Assembly (NCBI RefSeq): GCF_011193355.1
Contig: NZ_CP049780.1
Span: forward strand, 2,009,307 to 2,073,306
Direction of reading: 5' to 3'
DNA from: Streptomyces sp. JB150
GTDB lineage: Bacteria > Actinomycetota > Actinomycetes > Streptomycetales > Streptomycetaceae
Length of the DNA: 64,000 bases
The notes under the pieces are model-generated. The model had not been told where the DNA came from and did not search any database. It worked only from the letters and a program-made list of their open reading frames with translations. The position numbers were made by a program, and so were the translations under genes. Positions 22,517 through 31,673 of the stretch are shown here, piece after piece. How positions within the stretch are numbered: the first letter of the stretch is position 1; each line of letters opens with the position of its first letter.

Positions 22517-23785
22517 TTACTTGGTGAAGTCCGGGACCAGCTTGGCGATCGCGGTCTCAGCGTTGCTCAGTCCCTCGTCCAGGGACACCTTGCCGCCGGC
22601 GACCTTCAGCAGTTCGTCGTCGAGCGGACCCCACAGCGAGCTGTACTCGGGCAGCGCGGGACGCGGCTGGGCGGCGGCGAGCACCGTCTGGTAACCGGCG
22701 ATGCCCGGGTCGGCCTTGACCTGCTCGGTGTAGGCGTCGTCGCGCGTCGGCAGCGTGTTGTTCTTCAGGGCGATGGTCTCCTGGGCCTTGGCCGAGGTCA
22801 TGAACTTCACGAACTTCAGCGCGGCCTTCTGGTGCGCCTCGTCCGAGCCCGCGTAGACGGACAGGTTGTGGCCGCCGGTCGGGGCGCCCGCCTTGCCGGT
22901 GGAGCCGGCCGGGACGGTGGCGATGCCGAGGTTGCCCTTGTCCTTGAAGGCGGAACCCTTGTAGAAGTTCGTGATCTCCCACGGACCCTGGATGATCGAG
23001 GCGACCTTGCCGCTGACGAACGCCTCCTGGATGTGGGCGTAGGCGTCGGCGGTGGTGTCGGCCTTGTGCAGGCCCTTGCCGTCGAAGAGGGACTGCCAGG
23101 TGGCGTAGCCCTTCTTGGCGGCGGGCGAGGTCACCGTGATCTTCTTGGCGTCGACGTCGACGGTGTCGGCGCCCTCGCCGTAGAGGAAGGACTGGGCGTA
23201 GTAGGCCTGGGTGGAGCCCCAGTAGCCGTCGACGCCGGTCTTGGCCTTGATCGTGGCGGCGGCCTTCTTCAGGTCGTCCCAGGTCTTGGGGGCCTCGACG
23301 CCGGCCTTCTCGAACAGTTCCTTGTTGTAGACGAGGGCCAGGGTGTCCGTGGTGAAGGGGACGCCGTAGGTCTTGCCCTCGTACTTGGCCTGCTCGATCA
23401 GGTTGGGCTTGAACTTGTCCTGCTCGGCCAGGGCCTCGGTGCCGTCCAGCGGCAGGAAGAAGCCCTTCTTGGCGAAGGCGGGGGTCCAGCCGACCTCGGA
23501 GCGCAGCACGTCCGGGGCGCCCTTGGAACCGGCGGCCGTGTCGAACTTGTTCTGCGCCTGGTCGAAGGGCACGTTGACGTACTTGACCTTGACGTCCTTG
23601 TTGGCGGCCTCGAACTCCTTGACCAGGGCCTTGTACGTCGGCGCCTCGTTGGTCGCGTTGGAGGTGTCCCACCAGGTGATGGTGACCGGCCCGTTCGAGC
23701 TGTCGCTGCTGTCGTCGCCGCCGCAGGCCGTCGCCGCGAGAGCGAGGGACGCCACCAGCGCGGTGGCCGCTATGCCACGCCGCAT
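22517..23785 (-). CDS. malE: maltose/maltodextrin-binding lipoprotein MalE
   Basis: A 422-residue extracellular solute-binding protein, family 1. AAGGAG precedes the ATG. A lipoprotein signal ends in LAATAC at about residue 21, so the protein is tethered to the outer membrane face by the Cys. The mature start VTITWWDTSN, the APDVLRSEVGWTPAFAKKG part of the binding cleft and the C-terminal LPEYSSLWGPLDDELLKV helix are typical of maltodextrin-binding proteins. It is first in the malEFG-aglA operon and divergent from malR, with CTTGC boxes between them. Confidence 0.96.
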   Translation of the reverse strand: MRRGIAATALVASLALAATACGGDDSSDSSNGPVTITWWDTSNATNEAPTYKALVKEFEAANKDVKVKYVNVPFDQAQNKFDTAAGSKGAPDVLRSEVGWTPAFAKKGFFLPLDGTEALAEQDKFKPNLIEQAKYEGKTYGVPFTTDTLALVYNKELFEKAGVEAPKTWDDLKKAAATIKAKTGVDGYWGSTQAYYAQSFLYGEGADTVDVDAKKITVTSPAAKKGYATWQSLFDGKGLHKADTTADAYAHIQEAFVSGKVASIIQGPWEITNFYKGSAFKDKGNLGIATVPAGSTGKAGAPTGGHNLSVYAGSDEAHQKAALKFVKFMTSAKAQETIALKNNTLPTRDDAYTEQVKADPGIAGYQTVLAAAQPRPALPEYSSLWGPLDDELLKVAGGKVSLDEGLSNAETAIAKLVPDFTK

Positions 23786-23918
23786 GAGTTCTCCTTGAGG
23801 GTAAAGCCCGTGAGGTGGGCCGCCAGGGAGGCCCTGACAGGAGGCGGCCCCGTCTGCCGCTTCCTGTCGACTTGCCGACTGCGCCGTTGCGGCCGCCGGG
23901 CGACGTGAACGTAACAGC

Positions 23919-23960
23919 GATGCAATAGTTGCGAAAGACCTTGCAGAAAAAAAGTGCAAG
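23919..23960. promoter_or_regulatory. malE operator region (CTTGCAG-type boxes)
   Basis: The stretch holds GATGCAAT, TTGCG, CTTGCAG (23940-23946) and GTGCAAG (23954-23960), the last two forming an inverted pair around an A-tract. It lies 135-175 bp upstream of the malE start in an otherwise unusually AT-rich stretch. These are the repeats expected for MalR repression; operator assignment is from family knowledge. Confidence 0.65.
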
Positions 23961-24044
23961 GCATCACCGAAGTTATTCGGGCGTGACCTGTCGTAGACCG
24001 CTGTGAGACCGTTGTTCTACGGGGTTGAGCGGGCACGGACCGTG

Positions 24045-24071
24045 TTGTGCAAGACTTGCAAGCTCTTGCTG
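24045..24071. promoter_or_regulatory. second MalR-type box cluster on the malR side
   Basis: TTGTGCAAGACTTGCAAG followed by CTCTTGCTG gives one inverted and two direct CTTGC cores, with direct spacing of 10 bp. It lies about 115-140 bp upstream of malR. It may mediate autoregulation of malR or assist repression of malE across the divergent region. The rest of the 23786-24186 gap shows no gene. Confidence 0.6.
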
Positions 24072-24172
24072 TTCTTTTCAATGAGGGGACGCCATGTCGC
24101 AGCAACCCGCAGCGCGCCGGTCAACCGCTCGCACCCGGCGTCCGTTCGGTGGGCAAGGGGAGACCTGGCCGG

Positions 24173-24178
24173 TACAGT
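24173..24178 (+). promoter_or_regulatory. candidate -10 box of a leaderless malR transcript
   Basis: TACAGT ends eight bases before the GTG taken as the malR start, and no ribosome binding site is visible. The spacing would place the transcription start at or next to the GTG. A -35 box is not obvious. Confidence 0.35.
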
Positions 24179-24186
24179 CGCACCCT

Positions 24187-25221
24187 GTGACCACACGGCT
24201 TGCGGACATCGCTGCGCAGGCGGGGGTGAGCGAGGCGACCGTCAGCCGCGTCCTCAACGGGAAGCCCGGCGTCGCCGCCACCACCCGCCAGTCGGTGCTG
24301 GCCGCGCTCGACGTGCTGGGCTACGAGCGCCCGGTGCGGCTGCGGCAGCGCAGCGCCGGACTGGTCGGGCTGATCACGCCCGAGCTGGAGAACCCGATAT
24401 TCCCGGCCCTCGCCCAGGTCATCGGCCAGGCGCTGACCCGGCAGGGCTACACCCCGGTGCTCGCCACCCAGACCCCCGGCGGCTCGACCGAGGACGAGCT
24501 GACCGAGATGCTGGTGGACCGCGGGGTCGCGGGCATCATCTACGTCTCCGGACTGCACGCCGACACCACCGCCGACATGCAGCGCTACGAGCAGCTGCGG
24601 GCGCAGGGCGTGCCCTTCGTCCTCGTCGACGGCTTCTCCCCGAAGGTGCAGGCGCCGTTCATCTCCCCCGACGACCGCGCGGCGATGACGCTCGCGGTGA
24701 CGCACCTGGTCTCGCTCGGCCACACCCGCATCGGCCTGGCGCTCGGACCCAAGCGGTTCGTGCCGGTGCAGCGCAAGATCGAGGGCTTCGTCCGGGCCGT
24801 GCAGGAGCAGCTGGGGCTGACCGCCGAGGTGGTCGAGTCGGAGCTGATCCAGCACTCGCTGTACACGCTGGAGGGCGGCCAGGCCGCCGCCTCCGCGCTG
24901 ATCGGCCGGGACTGCACGGCGGTGGTGTGCGCCAGCGACATGATGGCGCTGGGGGCGATACGCGCGGCCCGGCAGCTCGGGCTGGACGTACCGAAGGACA
25001 TCTCCGTCGTCGGCTTCGACGACTCCCCGCTGATCGCCTTCACCGATCCGCCGCTGACCACCGTCCGCAAGCCGGTCCCGGCGATGGGGCAGGCCGCGGT
25101 GCGCACGCTGCTGGAGGAGATCGGCGGCACCCCGGCGCCGCACAGCGAGTTCGTCTTCATGCCGGAGCTGGTGGTGCGCGGTTCGACCGCCTCCGCCCCG
25201 GTACACCGCCATCGTCCGTGA
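24187..25221 (+). CDS. malR: LacI-family maltose operon repressor MalR
   Basis: A 344-residue regulator. The LacI helix-turn-helix starts at once (RLADIAAQAGVSEATVSRVL, then LNGKPGVAATTR), followed by the periplasmic-binding-like effector domain with ASDMMALGAIRAARQLG and VVGFDDSPLIAF. The GTG start gives the length known for Streptomyces MalR; an upstream ATG would add 31 residues without similarity. It represses malEFG when no maltodextrin is present. It is divergent from malE. Confidence 0.95.
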   Translation: MTTRLADIAAQAGVSEATVSRVLNGKPGVAATTRQSVLAALDVLGYERPVRLRQRSAGLVGLITPELENPIFPALAQVIGQALTRQGYTPVLATQTPGGSTEDELTEMLVDRGVAGIIYVSGLHADTTADMQRYEQLRAQGVPFVLVDGFSPKVQAPFISPDDRAAMTLAVTHLVSLGHTRIGLALGPKRFVPVQRKIEGFVRAVQEQLGLTAEVVESELIQHSLYTLEGGQAAASALIGRDCTAVVCASDMMALGAIRAARQLGLDVPKDISVVGFDDSPLIAFTDPPLTTVRKPVPAMGQAAVRTLLEEIGGTPAPHSEFVFMPELVVRGSTASAPVHRHRP

Positions 25222-25373
25222 CACGGCCGTGAATCCTCCGCCGGGCGGAGGGGCGCCGGCGGGCACCGTGCGGTCGTAGTACGCCGATATGTCCGCCGGG
25301 TGGAGAACGTGCGTCCGGAACCCGACCGGGGGATGATCGGGAGGGGAACGCTTTTCTGGCAGACTCTGTGCCC

Positions 25374-26264
25374 ATGAGTGAGACGACCGTGACGACACCG
25401 GAAGGCCCTGCCGAGGCCGTTCCGCACCACGTCGCGGACGATGTCACGGACGAATCGGGTCAGACCGCGCGCAGCGTCCTGCGCCGGCTGCGCAGCCCGC
25501 GCCGTCCCCGGCTGTGGTTCGAGATTCTGCTGATCGCGGTGAGTTACTGGACGTACTCGCTGATCCGCAACGCCGTACCGGAGCAGAAGGCGGAGGCGCT
25601 GCGCAACGCGGACTGGATCTGGAAGGCCGAGCAGCAGCTCGGCATCGCCGTGGAGCAGTCCGTCAACCACGCGGCCAATGCCGTGACTTGGCTGATCGTG
25701 GGCATGAACTACTACTACGCGACACTGCACTTCGTGGTGACGCTCGGCGTGCTGGTGTGGCTGTACCGCAGCCACCCCGGCCGCTACGCGGCGACGCGCC
25801 TGGTGCTGTTCGCGACCACGGGCGTCGCGCTCGTCGGCTACTACCTGTATCCGCTGGCCCCGCCCCGCCTGATGACCGGCGGCGGCTTCATCGACACCGT
25901 CCTGGTCCACCAGACCTGGGGCTCCATGGCGTCCGGCGACCTGAAGAACATGTCGAACCAGTACGCCGCGATGCCCTCGATGCACATCGGCTGGTCCCTG
26001 TGGTGCGGCGTGACGATCTTCGCGCTGACGCGGGTGCCGTGGGTGCGGGTGCTGGGGCTGGTGTACCCCGCGGCGACGCTGGTGGTCATCGTCGCCACCG
26101 CCAATCACTTCTGGCTCGACGCCGTGGGCGGCATGCTCTGCCTCGGCTTCGGCTACACCGTCGCCCGCGCCTGGTACGGCGCCCTGCCCCACGCCCTCCC
26201 CCGGCTGGTCCACCAGCCCGCGGCGGCCCCGCACCGGAGCGCCCTGGAGCCGACGAAGGCGTGA
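25374..26264 (+). CDS. PAP2-superfamily membrane phosphatase/transferase
   Basis: A 296-residue protein with about six membrane helices. The PAP2 active-site elements of the aureobasidin-resistance/IPC-synthase subgroup are visible: the loop around YPLAPPRLM, the motif MPSMHIGWS with the first catalytic His, and the second motif NHFWLDAVGG with His and Asp. Such enzymes remove or transfer phosphate groups on membrane lipids or lipid-linked intermediates. ATG was preferred over a GTG 6 bp upstream. No neighbouring gene points to a specific lipid. Confidence 0.85.
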   Translation: MSETTVTTPEGPAEAVPHHVADDVTDESGQTARSVLRRLRSPRRPRLWFEILLIAVSYWTYSLIRNAVPEQKAEALRNADWIWKAEQQLGIAVEQSVNHAANAVTWLIVGMNYYYATLHFVVTLGVLVWLYRSHPGRYAATRLVLFATTGVALVGYYLYPLAPPRLMTGGGFIDTVLVHQTWGSMASGDLKNMSNQYAAMPSMHIGWSLWCGVTIFALTRVPWVRVLGLVYPAATLVVIVATANHFWLDAVGGMLCLGFGYTVARAWYGALPHALPRLVHQPAAAPHRSALEPTKA

Positions 26265-26297
26265 CGGCCGCGCGGGGGCTCCCCGGCGCCCCCGGCG

Positions 26298-27233
26298 CTA
26301 TCGCGCCGTCGCGCGACGCGCGTCCTGGCGCGGCGCCGCGCCACCGCCTCCCGCCGCCTCCCTCAGCGACTCGATGAAGGCCGTCAGGGGCGGCTGCGCG
26401 GGTGCGGCCGGGCGCAGGGCGGCCAGGATGGTGCGGGCCGGCGTCGGGGGCTTCAGGCGGCGGACGGTGACGTCCGGGTGGGGCGTGCCCAGGCCCAGCC
26501 GGGGGATCAGGGTGACGCCGAGGCCGGCGGCCACGAAGCCCTGGGCGGTGAGGTAGTCCTCGCTGTCGACGACGAAGCGGGGACGGAAACCCGCGGCCGC
26601 GCAGGCGGCGAGCTGGGCGTCGAGGCACGGTCCGGGCCACTCGCTGCCCACCCACGGCTCGTCGGCCAGCTCGGCCAGGTCCACGCTCCGCCGAGCGGCC
26701 AGCGGGTGCCCCTTGGGCAGGACGGCGAGGTAGGGGTCGTCGAGCAGGCGCAGCAGGCGTACGCCGTCCCGGGCGCCTTCCTCGCCCACCACCAGCGCGA
26801 TGTCGGCCCGGCCCTCGCGGACGTCGGTGAGGGGGTCCTGGGGATCCGCGAGGCGGAGTTCCACCTGCACGCCGGGGTGCAGCGTCCGCAGCCGCGCCAC
26901 CGCCGGGGCGACCAGCGCCGCGCCCGCCGTGGCGAAGTACCGCACCGACAGCCGCCCGGTGCGCCCCGCCAGCAGGTCGGCGAGCGCGGTCTCGGCCTCG
27001 GCGACCCGCCGGGCGATGGCGTCGGCGTGCTCGGTCAGCAGCAGCCCCGCCGCCGTGGGCCGCACGCCGCGCCCCGCCCGCTCCAGCAGGTCCGTGCCGG
27101 CCTCCTTCTCCAGGGCCGCGATCTGCTGGCTGACCGCGGAGGGCGTGTACCCGAGCCGCGCCGCCGCCGCGGTCACCGAGCCGGTGCCGACGACAGCGCG
27201 CAGCACCTGCATCCGTCGCACATCAAGCTGCAT
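26298..27233 (-). CDS. LysR-family transcriptional regulator
   Basis: A 311-residue regulator with an N-terminal helix-turn-helix (VTAAAARLGYTPSAVSQQIAALEKEAG, about residues 19-45) and a substrate-binding domain (about 90-295, with GRADIALVVGEEG and GFVAAGLGVTLIPRLG). It is divergent from a DMT-family transporter only 70 bp away, the usual layout for a LysR protein that controls its neighbour. An ATG at codon 8 is an alternative start. The C-terminus is Arg-rich low complexity. Confidence 0.92.
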   Translation of the reverse strand: MQLDVRRMQVLRAVVGTGSVTAAAARLGYTPSAVSQQIAALEKEAGTDLLERAGRGVRPTAAGLLLTEHADAIARRVAEAETALADLLAGRTGRLSVRYFATAGAALVAPAVARLRTLHPGVQVELRLADPQDPLTDVREGRADIALVVGEEGARDGVRLLRLLDDPYLAVLPKGHPLAARRSVDLAELADEPWVGSEWPGPCLDAQLAACAAAGFRPRFVVDSEDYLTAQGFVAAGLGVTLIPRLGLGTPHPDVTVRRLKPPTPARTILAALRPAAPAQPPLTAFIESLREAAGGGGAAPRQDARRATAR

Positions 27234-27236
27234 GTA

Positions 27237-27286
27237 GTTCAGCTTAAACGGATTGCAGAACTTTTCACTTGTCCTGAAGGGAAAAG
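27237..27286. promoter_or_regulatory. LysR/EamA divergent control region
   Basis: The AT-rich interval has a near-palindrome GTTCAGCTTAAAC, which fits a T-N11-A LysR box, and a CTTTTC/GAAAAG inverted pair 14 bp apart (27261-27266 and 27281-27286). Both are candidates for LysR binding and for the two divergent promoters. Confidence 0.45.
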
Positions 27287-27303
27287 GCGTCCAGCGTGGA
27301 GCC

Positions 27304-28335
27304 ATGCCCCTCGCCTCCACGCTCCGTATGGCCGCGCTCGCCCTCCTCTGGGGCTCGGGCTTCCTCTGGATCAAGGTCGCCCTCGACCACGGCCTCTCCC
27401 CCGCCCAGATCACCATCGCCCGCTGTGGGCTCGGCACCGCCGTCCTGCTGCTCCTGGCCCGCTGGGCCGGCCAGCGGCTGCCGCGCGACCGGGCCACCTG
27501 GGGGCGTCTGGTGATCGCCGCGCTGTTCTGCAACGCCCTGCCCTTCGCCCTGTTCGGCATCGGCGAGCAGACCGTCGACTCGGGTGTCGCGGGCGTCCTG
27601 AACGCGACGACCCCGCTGTGGTCCCTGCTGATCGGCGTCCTGCTCGGCACCGAGCGGGGCCTCGGCCGGGCCCGCCTGGCCGGACTGCTGCTCGGCTTCG
27701 CCGGCACGGTGCTGATCTTCGCGCCGTGGCAGCGCTCGGGCCTGCTCGGCTGGGGCGCGGCGGCGCTGCTGGCCGCCGCCGCGAGTTACGCCGTCGCCTT
27801 CGCCTACATGGCCCGGCATCTCACCGACCGGCGGGCCCCGCTGGCCCTGTCCGCGGCCCAGCTGCTCACCGCCACCGCCTGGAGCGCGTTCGCCCTGCCG
27901 GTGGCCGGCCCGCTGGACGCCGACGTCACCGCGCTGCTCGCGGTCACCGCCCTCGGCGTGCTGGGCACCGGCGTCACCTTCTACCTCAACTACCGCCTCA
28001 TCGCCGACGAAGGCCCGACGAGCGCGGCCACGGTCGGCTACCTGCTGCCGGTGGTGTCGGTGGCGCTGGGCGCGCTGGTGCTCGGCGAGCAGGTCGGGGC
28101 GCGGGTGGTGGCGGGGATGGCCGTCGTCCTGCTGGGCGTGGCGATGACCCGGCGCACCCCCGCCCCACGGGACGCGGCACCCGCGGCCCCGGCGTACGAC
28201 GCCTCGAAGGCCGGCGTCCCGGGGGGCGGCGTCTCGGAGCGTGACGTACGGGAGCCTGGCGTCCCGCAGATCGGCGTCCCGGAGCGGGGCGTCCGGGAGC
28301 CTGGCGTCCCGGAGACCGGGCGTCCCCGAGCGTGA
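27304..28335 (+). CDS. EamA/DMT-family transporter with frameshifted repeat tail
   Basis: A 343-residue membrane protein with ten predicted helices in two EamA halves (ALLWGSGFLWIKVALDHG; ATVGYLLPVVSVALGALVLGEQ), a family that exports metabolites or amino acids. After the last helix (about residue 285) the tail becomes a hydrophilic tandem repeat of 15 residues, GVPERDVREPGVPxx. The frame ends in the third repeat because of one extra G in a GGG run (28318-28320). Beyond the stop the same repeat continues in the next frame for 2.5 more units to a TAG at 28493-28495. A one-base correction would give 396 residues. The transporter core is intact. Confidence 0.85.
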   Translation: MPLASTLRMAALALLWGSGFLWIKVALDHGLSPAQITIARCGLGTAVLLLLARWAGQRLPRDRATWGRLVIAALFCNALPFALFGIGEQTVDSGVAGVLNATTPLWSLLIGVLLGTERGLGRARLAGLLLGFAGTVLIFAPWQRSGLLGWGAAALLAAAASYAVAFAYMARHLTDRRAPLALSAAQLLTATAWSAFALPVAGPLDADVTALLAVTALGVLGTGVTFYLNYRLIADEGPTSAATVGYLLPVVSVALGALVLGEQVGARVVAGMAVVLLGVAMTRRTPAPRDAAPAAPAYDASKAGVPGGGVSERDVREPGVPQIGVPERGVREPGVPETGRPRA

Positions 28336-28453
28336 CGCCCGGCAGCCCGGCGTCCCGGAGCGGGGCGTCCCGCAGCGCGACGCGCGGCGGCCGGGCGTCC
28401 CGGAGAACGGCGTCCCTGAACGTGACGCACGGAAGCCTGGTGTCCCCGAGCCT
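28228..28453 (+). repeat. 45-bp tandem repeat, five units
   Basis: Five imperfect 45-bp units begin at 28228, 28273, 28319, 28364 and 28409 and encode GV(P/S)E(R)D/GV/AREPGVPxx. One extra base at 28318 shifts the frame between units 2 and 3. The array forms the tail of the EamA transporter gene and ends 30 bp before the stop codon of glnE on the other strand. Confidence 0.85.
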
Positions 28454-28482
28454 GACGTGCGGGAGCGGGGCGCCGCGGCCGC

Positions 28483-31482
28483 TCATGCCCCGTAGAACAG
28501 CTCCTCGACCACGCCCCGCGCGCGGCGCGTGGTACGGCGGTAGGCGTCGAGCATGTCGCCGGCGTGGCCGGGGCCGTACCCGAGGTAGCGGCCCACGGCG
28601 GCCAGTTCGCGCGGGTCCGTCGGGAAGGTGTCGCCGGCCCGGCCCCGGACCAGCATCACCGCGTTGCGCACCCGGGTGGCGAGCACCCACGCCTCGTCGA
28701 GGACCGCGGCGCTCTCGGCGGAGATCAGACCGGCCTCGCGGGCCGCGGCGAGCGCCTCGCGGGTCCGGGTGGTGCGCAGCGCCTCGTGGGCGGCACCGTG
28801 CCGCATCTGGAGGAGCTGGACGGTCCACTCGACGTCGGACAGGCCGCCCGGTCCCAGCTTGGCGTGCAGCTTGGGGTCGACGCCCCGGGGCAGCCGCTCG
28901 GACTCCATGCGGGCCTTCAGGCGCCGGATCTCGCGTACGGCGTCGTCGTCGAGGCCGCGCGCCGGATAGCGCAGCGGGTCGATCAGCTCGACGAACCGGC
29001 GCCCCAGGTCCTCGTCCCCGGCGACCGGCTCGGCCCGCAGCAGCGCCTGGGACTCCCAGACCAGGGACCAGCGGCGGTAGTAGGCCTCGTACGACTTCAG
29101 GGAGCGGACCAGCGGCCCGGACTTGCCCTCCGGGCGCAGGTCGGCGTCGATCAGCAGGGGCGGGTCGGCGCTGGGGATCTGCAGCAGGCGGCGCATCTCG
29201 GAGACGACCCGGTTCGCGGCCTGCCCGGCCTCCCGCTCGTCGACGCCCTCACGCGGCTCGTGCACGAACAGCACGTCCGCGTCGGAGCCGTAGCCGAGTT
29301 CGTGGCCGCCGAAGCGGCCCATGCCGATGACGGCGAAACGGGTCGGCAGCTCGTCGCCCCAGTTGTCGCGGACCACCGCGCGCAGGGTGCCGGCTAGGGT
29401 CGCGGCGGTCAGGTCGGACACGGCCGCGCCGACCCGGTCGACCAGGGCGCCCTGGTCGGCCTCGGCGGGGCGGTCCTCGGTGCCGTAGGAGCCGACGATG
29501 TCGGCGGCGGCCGTACGGAACAGTTCACGGCGGCGCACGCCGCGCGCCGCCGTGACCGCCTGCTCGGCGCCGTCCGCGCGGCCGACGGCGGCCAGGACCT
29601 CCTGCTCCAGATGGGCCCGGCCGCGCGGCTCCAGGCCACCGCCGCCGTCGCCGTCGCCGAGCAGCGCGACCGCCTCGGGCGCGCGCATCAGCAGGTCGGG
29701 GGCGAGCCGGCCGGCGGACAGCACGCGGGCGAGGTTCTGCGCGGCGGCGCCCTCGTCGCGCAGCAGCCGCAGGTACCAGGGCGTCTTGCCGAGCGCGTCG
29801 GACACCTTGCGGAAGTTCAGCAGGCCCGCGTCCGGGTCGGCGGAGTCCGCGAACCAGCCGAGCAGCACCGGCAGCAGGGTGCGCTGGATGGCGGCCTTGC
29901 GGGACACGCCGGAGGCCAGCGCCTCCAGGTGGCGCAGCGCGGAGGCGGGGTCGGCGTACCCGAGCGCAACGAGCCGTTCCCGCGCGGCCTCGGGGCTGAG
30001 CCGGGCCTCGCCGGGGGCGAGCTGGGCGACCGCGTCGAGCAGCGGCCGGTAGAACAGCTTCTCGTGCAGCCGGCGCACGACGGCCGCGTGCCGTTTCCAC
30101 TCGCGGTTCAGCTCACCGACCGGGTCGGTGCGCAGGCCCAGCGAGCGGCCGAGGCGCCGCTGGTCGGCCTCGTCCTCCGGGACGAGGTGGGTGCGGCGCA
30201 GCCGGTAGAGCTGGATGCGGTGCTCCATGGACCGCAGGAAGCGGTACGCGTCCTCCAGCTGGGCGGCGTCCGCGCGGCCCACGTACCCGCCGGCGGCCAG
30301 CGCCCGCAGCGCGTCGAGGGTGGTGCCGCTGCGCAGGGAGGCGTCGGCCCGCCCGTGCACCAGCTGGAGCAGCTGGACGGCGAACTCGACGTCGCGCAGC
30401 CCGCCCGGCCCCAGCTTCAGCTCGCGCTCGACCTCGGCGACCGGGATGTTCTCCACCACGCGCCGCCGCATCTTCTGTACGTCGGCGACGAAGTTCTCCC
30501 GCTCGGCGGCCTGCCACACGAGGGGGTCGAGGGCGGCGACGTACTGCTCCCCCAGCTCCCGGTCGCCGGCCACGGGCCGGGCCTTGAGCAGGGCCTGGAA
30601 CTCCCAGGTCTTGGCCCAGCGCTGGTAGTAGGCGAGGTGGCTGGAGAGGGTGCGCACGAGCGGGCCGTTGCGTCCCTCGGGCCGCAGGTTGGCGTCGACC
30701 GGCCAGATGGAGCCCTCGACGGTGGTCTCGGAGCAGATCCGCATCAGGTGCGAGGCGAGCTTGGTGGCGGCCTTGAGGGCCTTGCTCTCGTCGGCGCCGC
30801 CCGCGGCCTCGCCGACGAAGATGACGTCCACGTCGGAGACGTAGTTCAGCTCGTGCCCGCCGCACTTGCCCATCGCGATCACCGCGAGGCGGCACAGCGC
30901 GGCGTCCTCGGGCGCGGCGGCCTCGGCCAGCCGCAAGGCCGCGCGCAGGGTGGCGGTGGCCAGGTCGGCCAGTTCGGCGGCGGTCTCGGCGACGTCGGTC
31001 GTGCCGCACACGTCGCGGGCGGCGATGGACAGCAGGCAGCGCCGGTAGGCGATCCGCAGCGCGACGGGGTCGCCGGCCCCGGCCAGTTGCCGCTCGAACT
31101 CCTCGACGCCCGGATGCAGGTCCCGCGGCTCGTACATCACCAGCGCCTGCCAGTCGCCCGCGTGCCGGGCCAGGTGCTCGCCGAGCGCGACGGACGCGCC
31201 GAGCACCCCGAGCAGCCGGTCGCGCAGCGGCTTGGCCGCTGTCACCGTGTCGAGCAGCGCGCGGCGGGCGGCCGGGTCCGGCTGGGCCTCCAGCAGCCGG
31301 ACGAGCCCGCGCAGGGCGAGATCGGGGTCGGCGGTGGCGCCCAGCGCCTCCAGCAGGACGGGGTCGTCGCGCACGGCTGCCAGCTCGGGGCTGTCCAGCA
31401 GCCGCTCGGCGGAGGTGGCGTCGGTGAAGCCGTGCCGCAGCAGCCGCGTGAAGGTACTGCTCCTGCGCCCCGGCGCCGTCAT
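28483..31482 (-). CDS. glnE: glutamine synthetase adenylyltransferase/deadenylase GlnE
   Basis: A 999-residue bifunctional enzyme that adenylylates and deadenylylates glutamine synthetase I in response to nitrogen supply. Two nucleotidyltransferase domains are plain: GKCGGHELNYVSDVDVIFV near residues 205-222 (deadenylase half) and GRFGGHELGYGSDADVLFV near 721-738 (adenylylase half). Each is followed by the helical linker segment SERLPRGVDPKLHAKLGPGG or its counterpart VERELKLGPGG. The ATG with GGAGG was chosen; the frame extends 58 codons further upstream without support. Its target is the GlnA of the genome, probably not the GlnA2-type enzyme encoded at 36.8 kb. Confidence 0.95.
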   Translation of the reverse strand: MTAPGRRSSTFTRLLRHGFTDATSAERLLDSPELAAVRDDPVLLEALGATADPDLALRGLVRLLEAQPDPAARRALLDTVTAAKPLRDRLLGVLGASVALGEHLARHAGDWQALVMYEPRDLHPGVEEFERQLAGAGDPVALRIAYRRCLLSIAARDVCGTTDVAETAAELADLATATLRAALRLAEAAAPEDAALCRLAVIAMGKCGGHELNYVSDVDVIFVGEAAGGADESKALKAATKLASHLMRICSETTVEGSIWPVDANLRPEGRNGPLVRTLSSHLAYYQRWAKTWEFQALLKARPVAGDRELGEQYVAALDPLVWQAAERENFVADVQKMRRRVVENIPVAEVERELKLGPGGLRDVEFAVQLLQLVHGRADASLRSGTTLDALRALAAGGYVGRADAAQLEDAYRFLRSMEHRIQLYRLRRTHLVPEDEADQRRLGRSLGLRTDPVGELNREWKRHAAVVRRLHEKLFYRPLLDAVAQLAPGEARLSPEAARERLVALGYADPASALRHLEALASGVSRKAAIQRTLLPVLLGWFADSADPDAGLLNFRKVSDALGKTPWYLRLLRDEGAAAQNLARVLSAGRLAPDLLMRAPEAVALLGDGDGGGGLEPRGRAHLEQEVLAAVGRADGAEQAVTAARGVRRRELFRTAAADIVGSYGTEDRPAEADQGALVDRVGAAVSDLTAATLAGTLRAVVRDNWGDELPTRFAVIGMGRFGGHELGYGSDADVLFVHEPREGVDEREAGQAANRVVSEMRRLLQIPSADPPLLIDADLRPEGKSGPLVRSLKSYEAYYRRWSLVWESQALLRAEPVAGDEDLGRRFVELIDPLRYPARGLDDDAVREIRRLKARMESERLPRGVDPKLHAKLGPGGLSDVEWTVQLLQMRHGAAHEALRTTRTREALAAAREAGLISAESAAVLDEAWVLATRVRNAVMLVRGRAGDTFPTDPRELAAVGRYLGYGPGHAGDMLDAYRRTTRRARGVVEELFYGA

Positions 31483-31673
31483 CCCAGCCTCCCGTTCCCG
31501 GTCACCCTCGTACGGCGACGCGTCGCGTACGAGATCACTGTCGTACGAGCCGAGCCTAACCGCAGCCGTGTGCGCGGGCTCCGATGAGTTCGGGGGGTGG
31601 ACGGGGTCTGTACCGGTGAGCGCGGGAGGACGCGCTGGGGGGACGGGTCGGAGCAAGTGCCGGGAGGACGCCC

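Noticed and set aside
23961..24040. Possible short ORF between malE and malR
   Set aside because: No ribosome binding site or reading bias; the region is AT-rich operator and promoter DNA.
27234..27707. N-terminal extension of the LysR protein to a 469-residue product
   Set aside because: It would cover the EamA gene in antisense; the helix-turn-helix starts normally at the ATG at 27233.
28228..28453. Possible CRISPR array
   Set aside because: The repeat units are contiguous and coding, with no spacers; no cas genes are present anywhere in the window.
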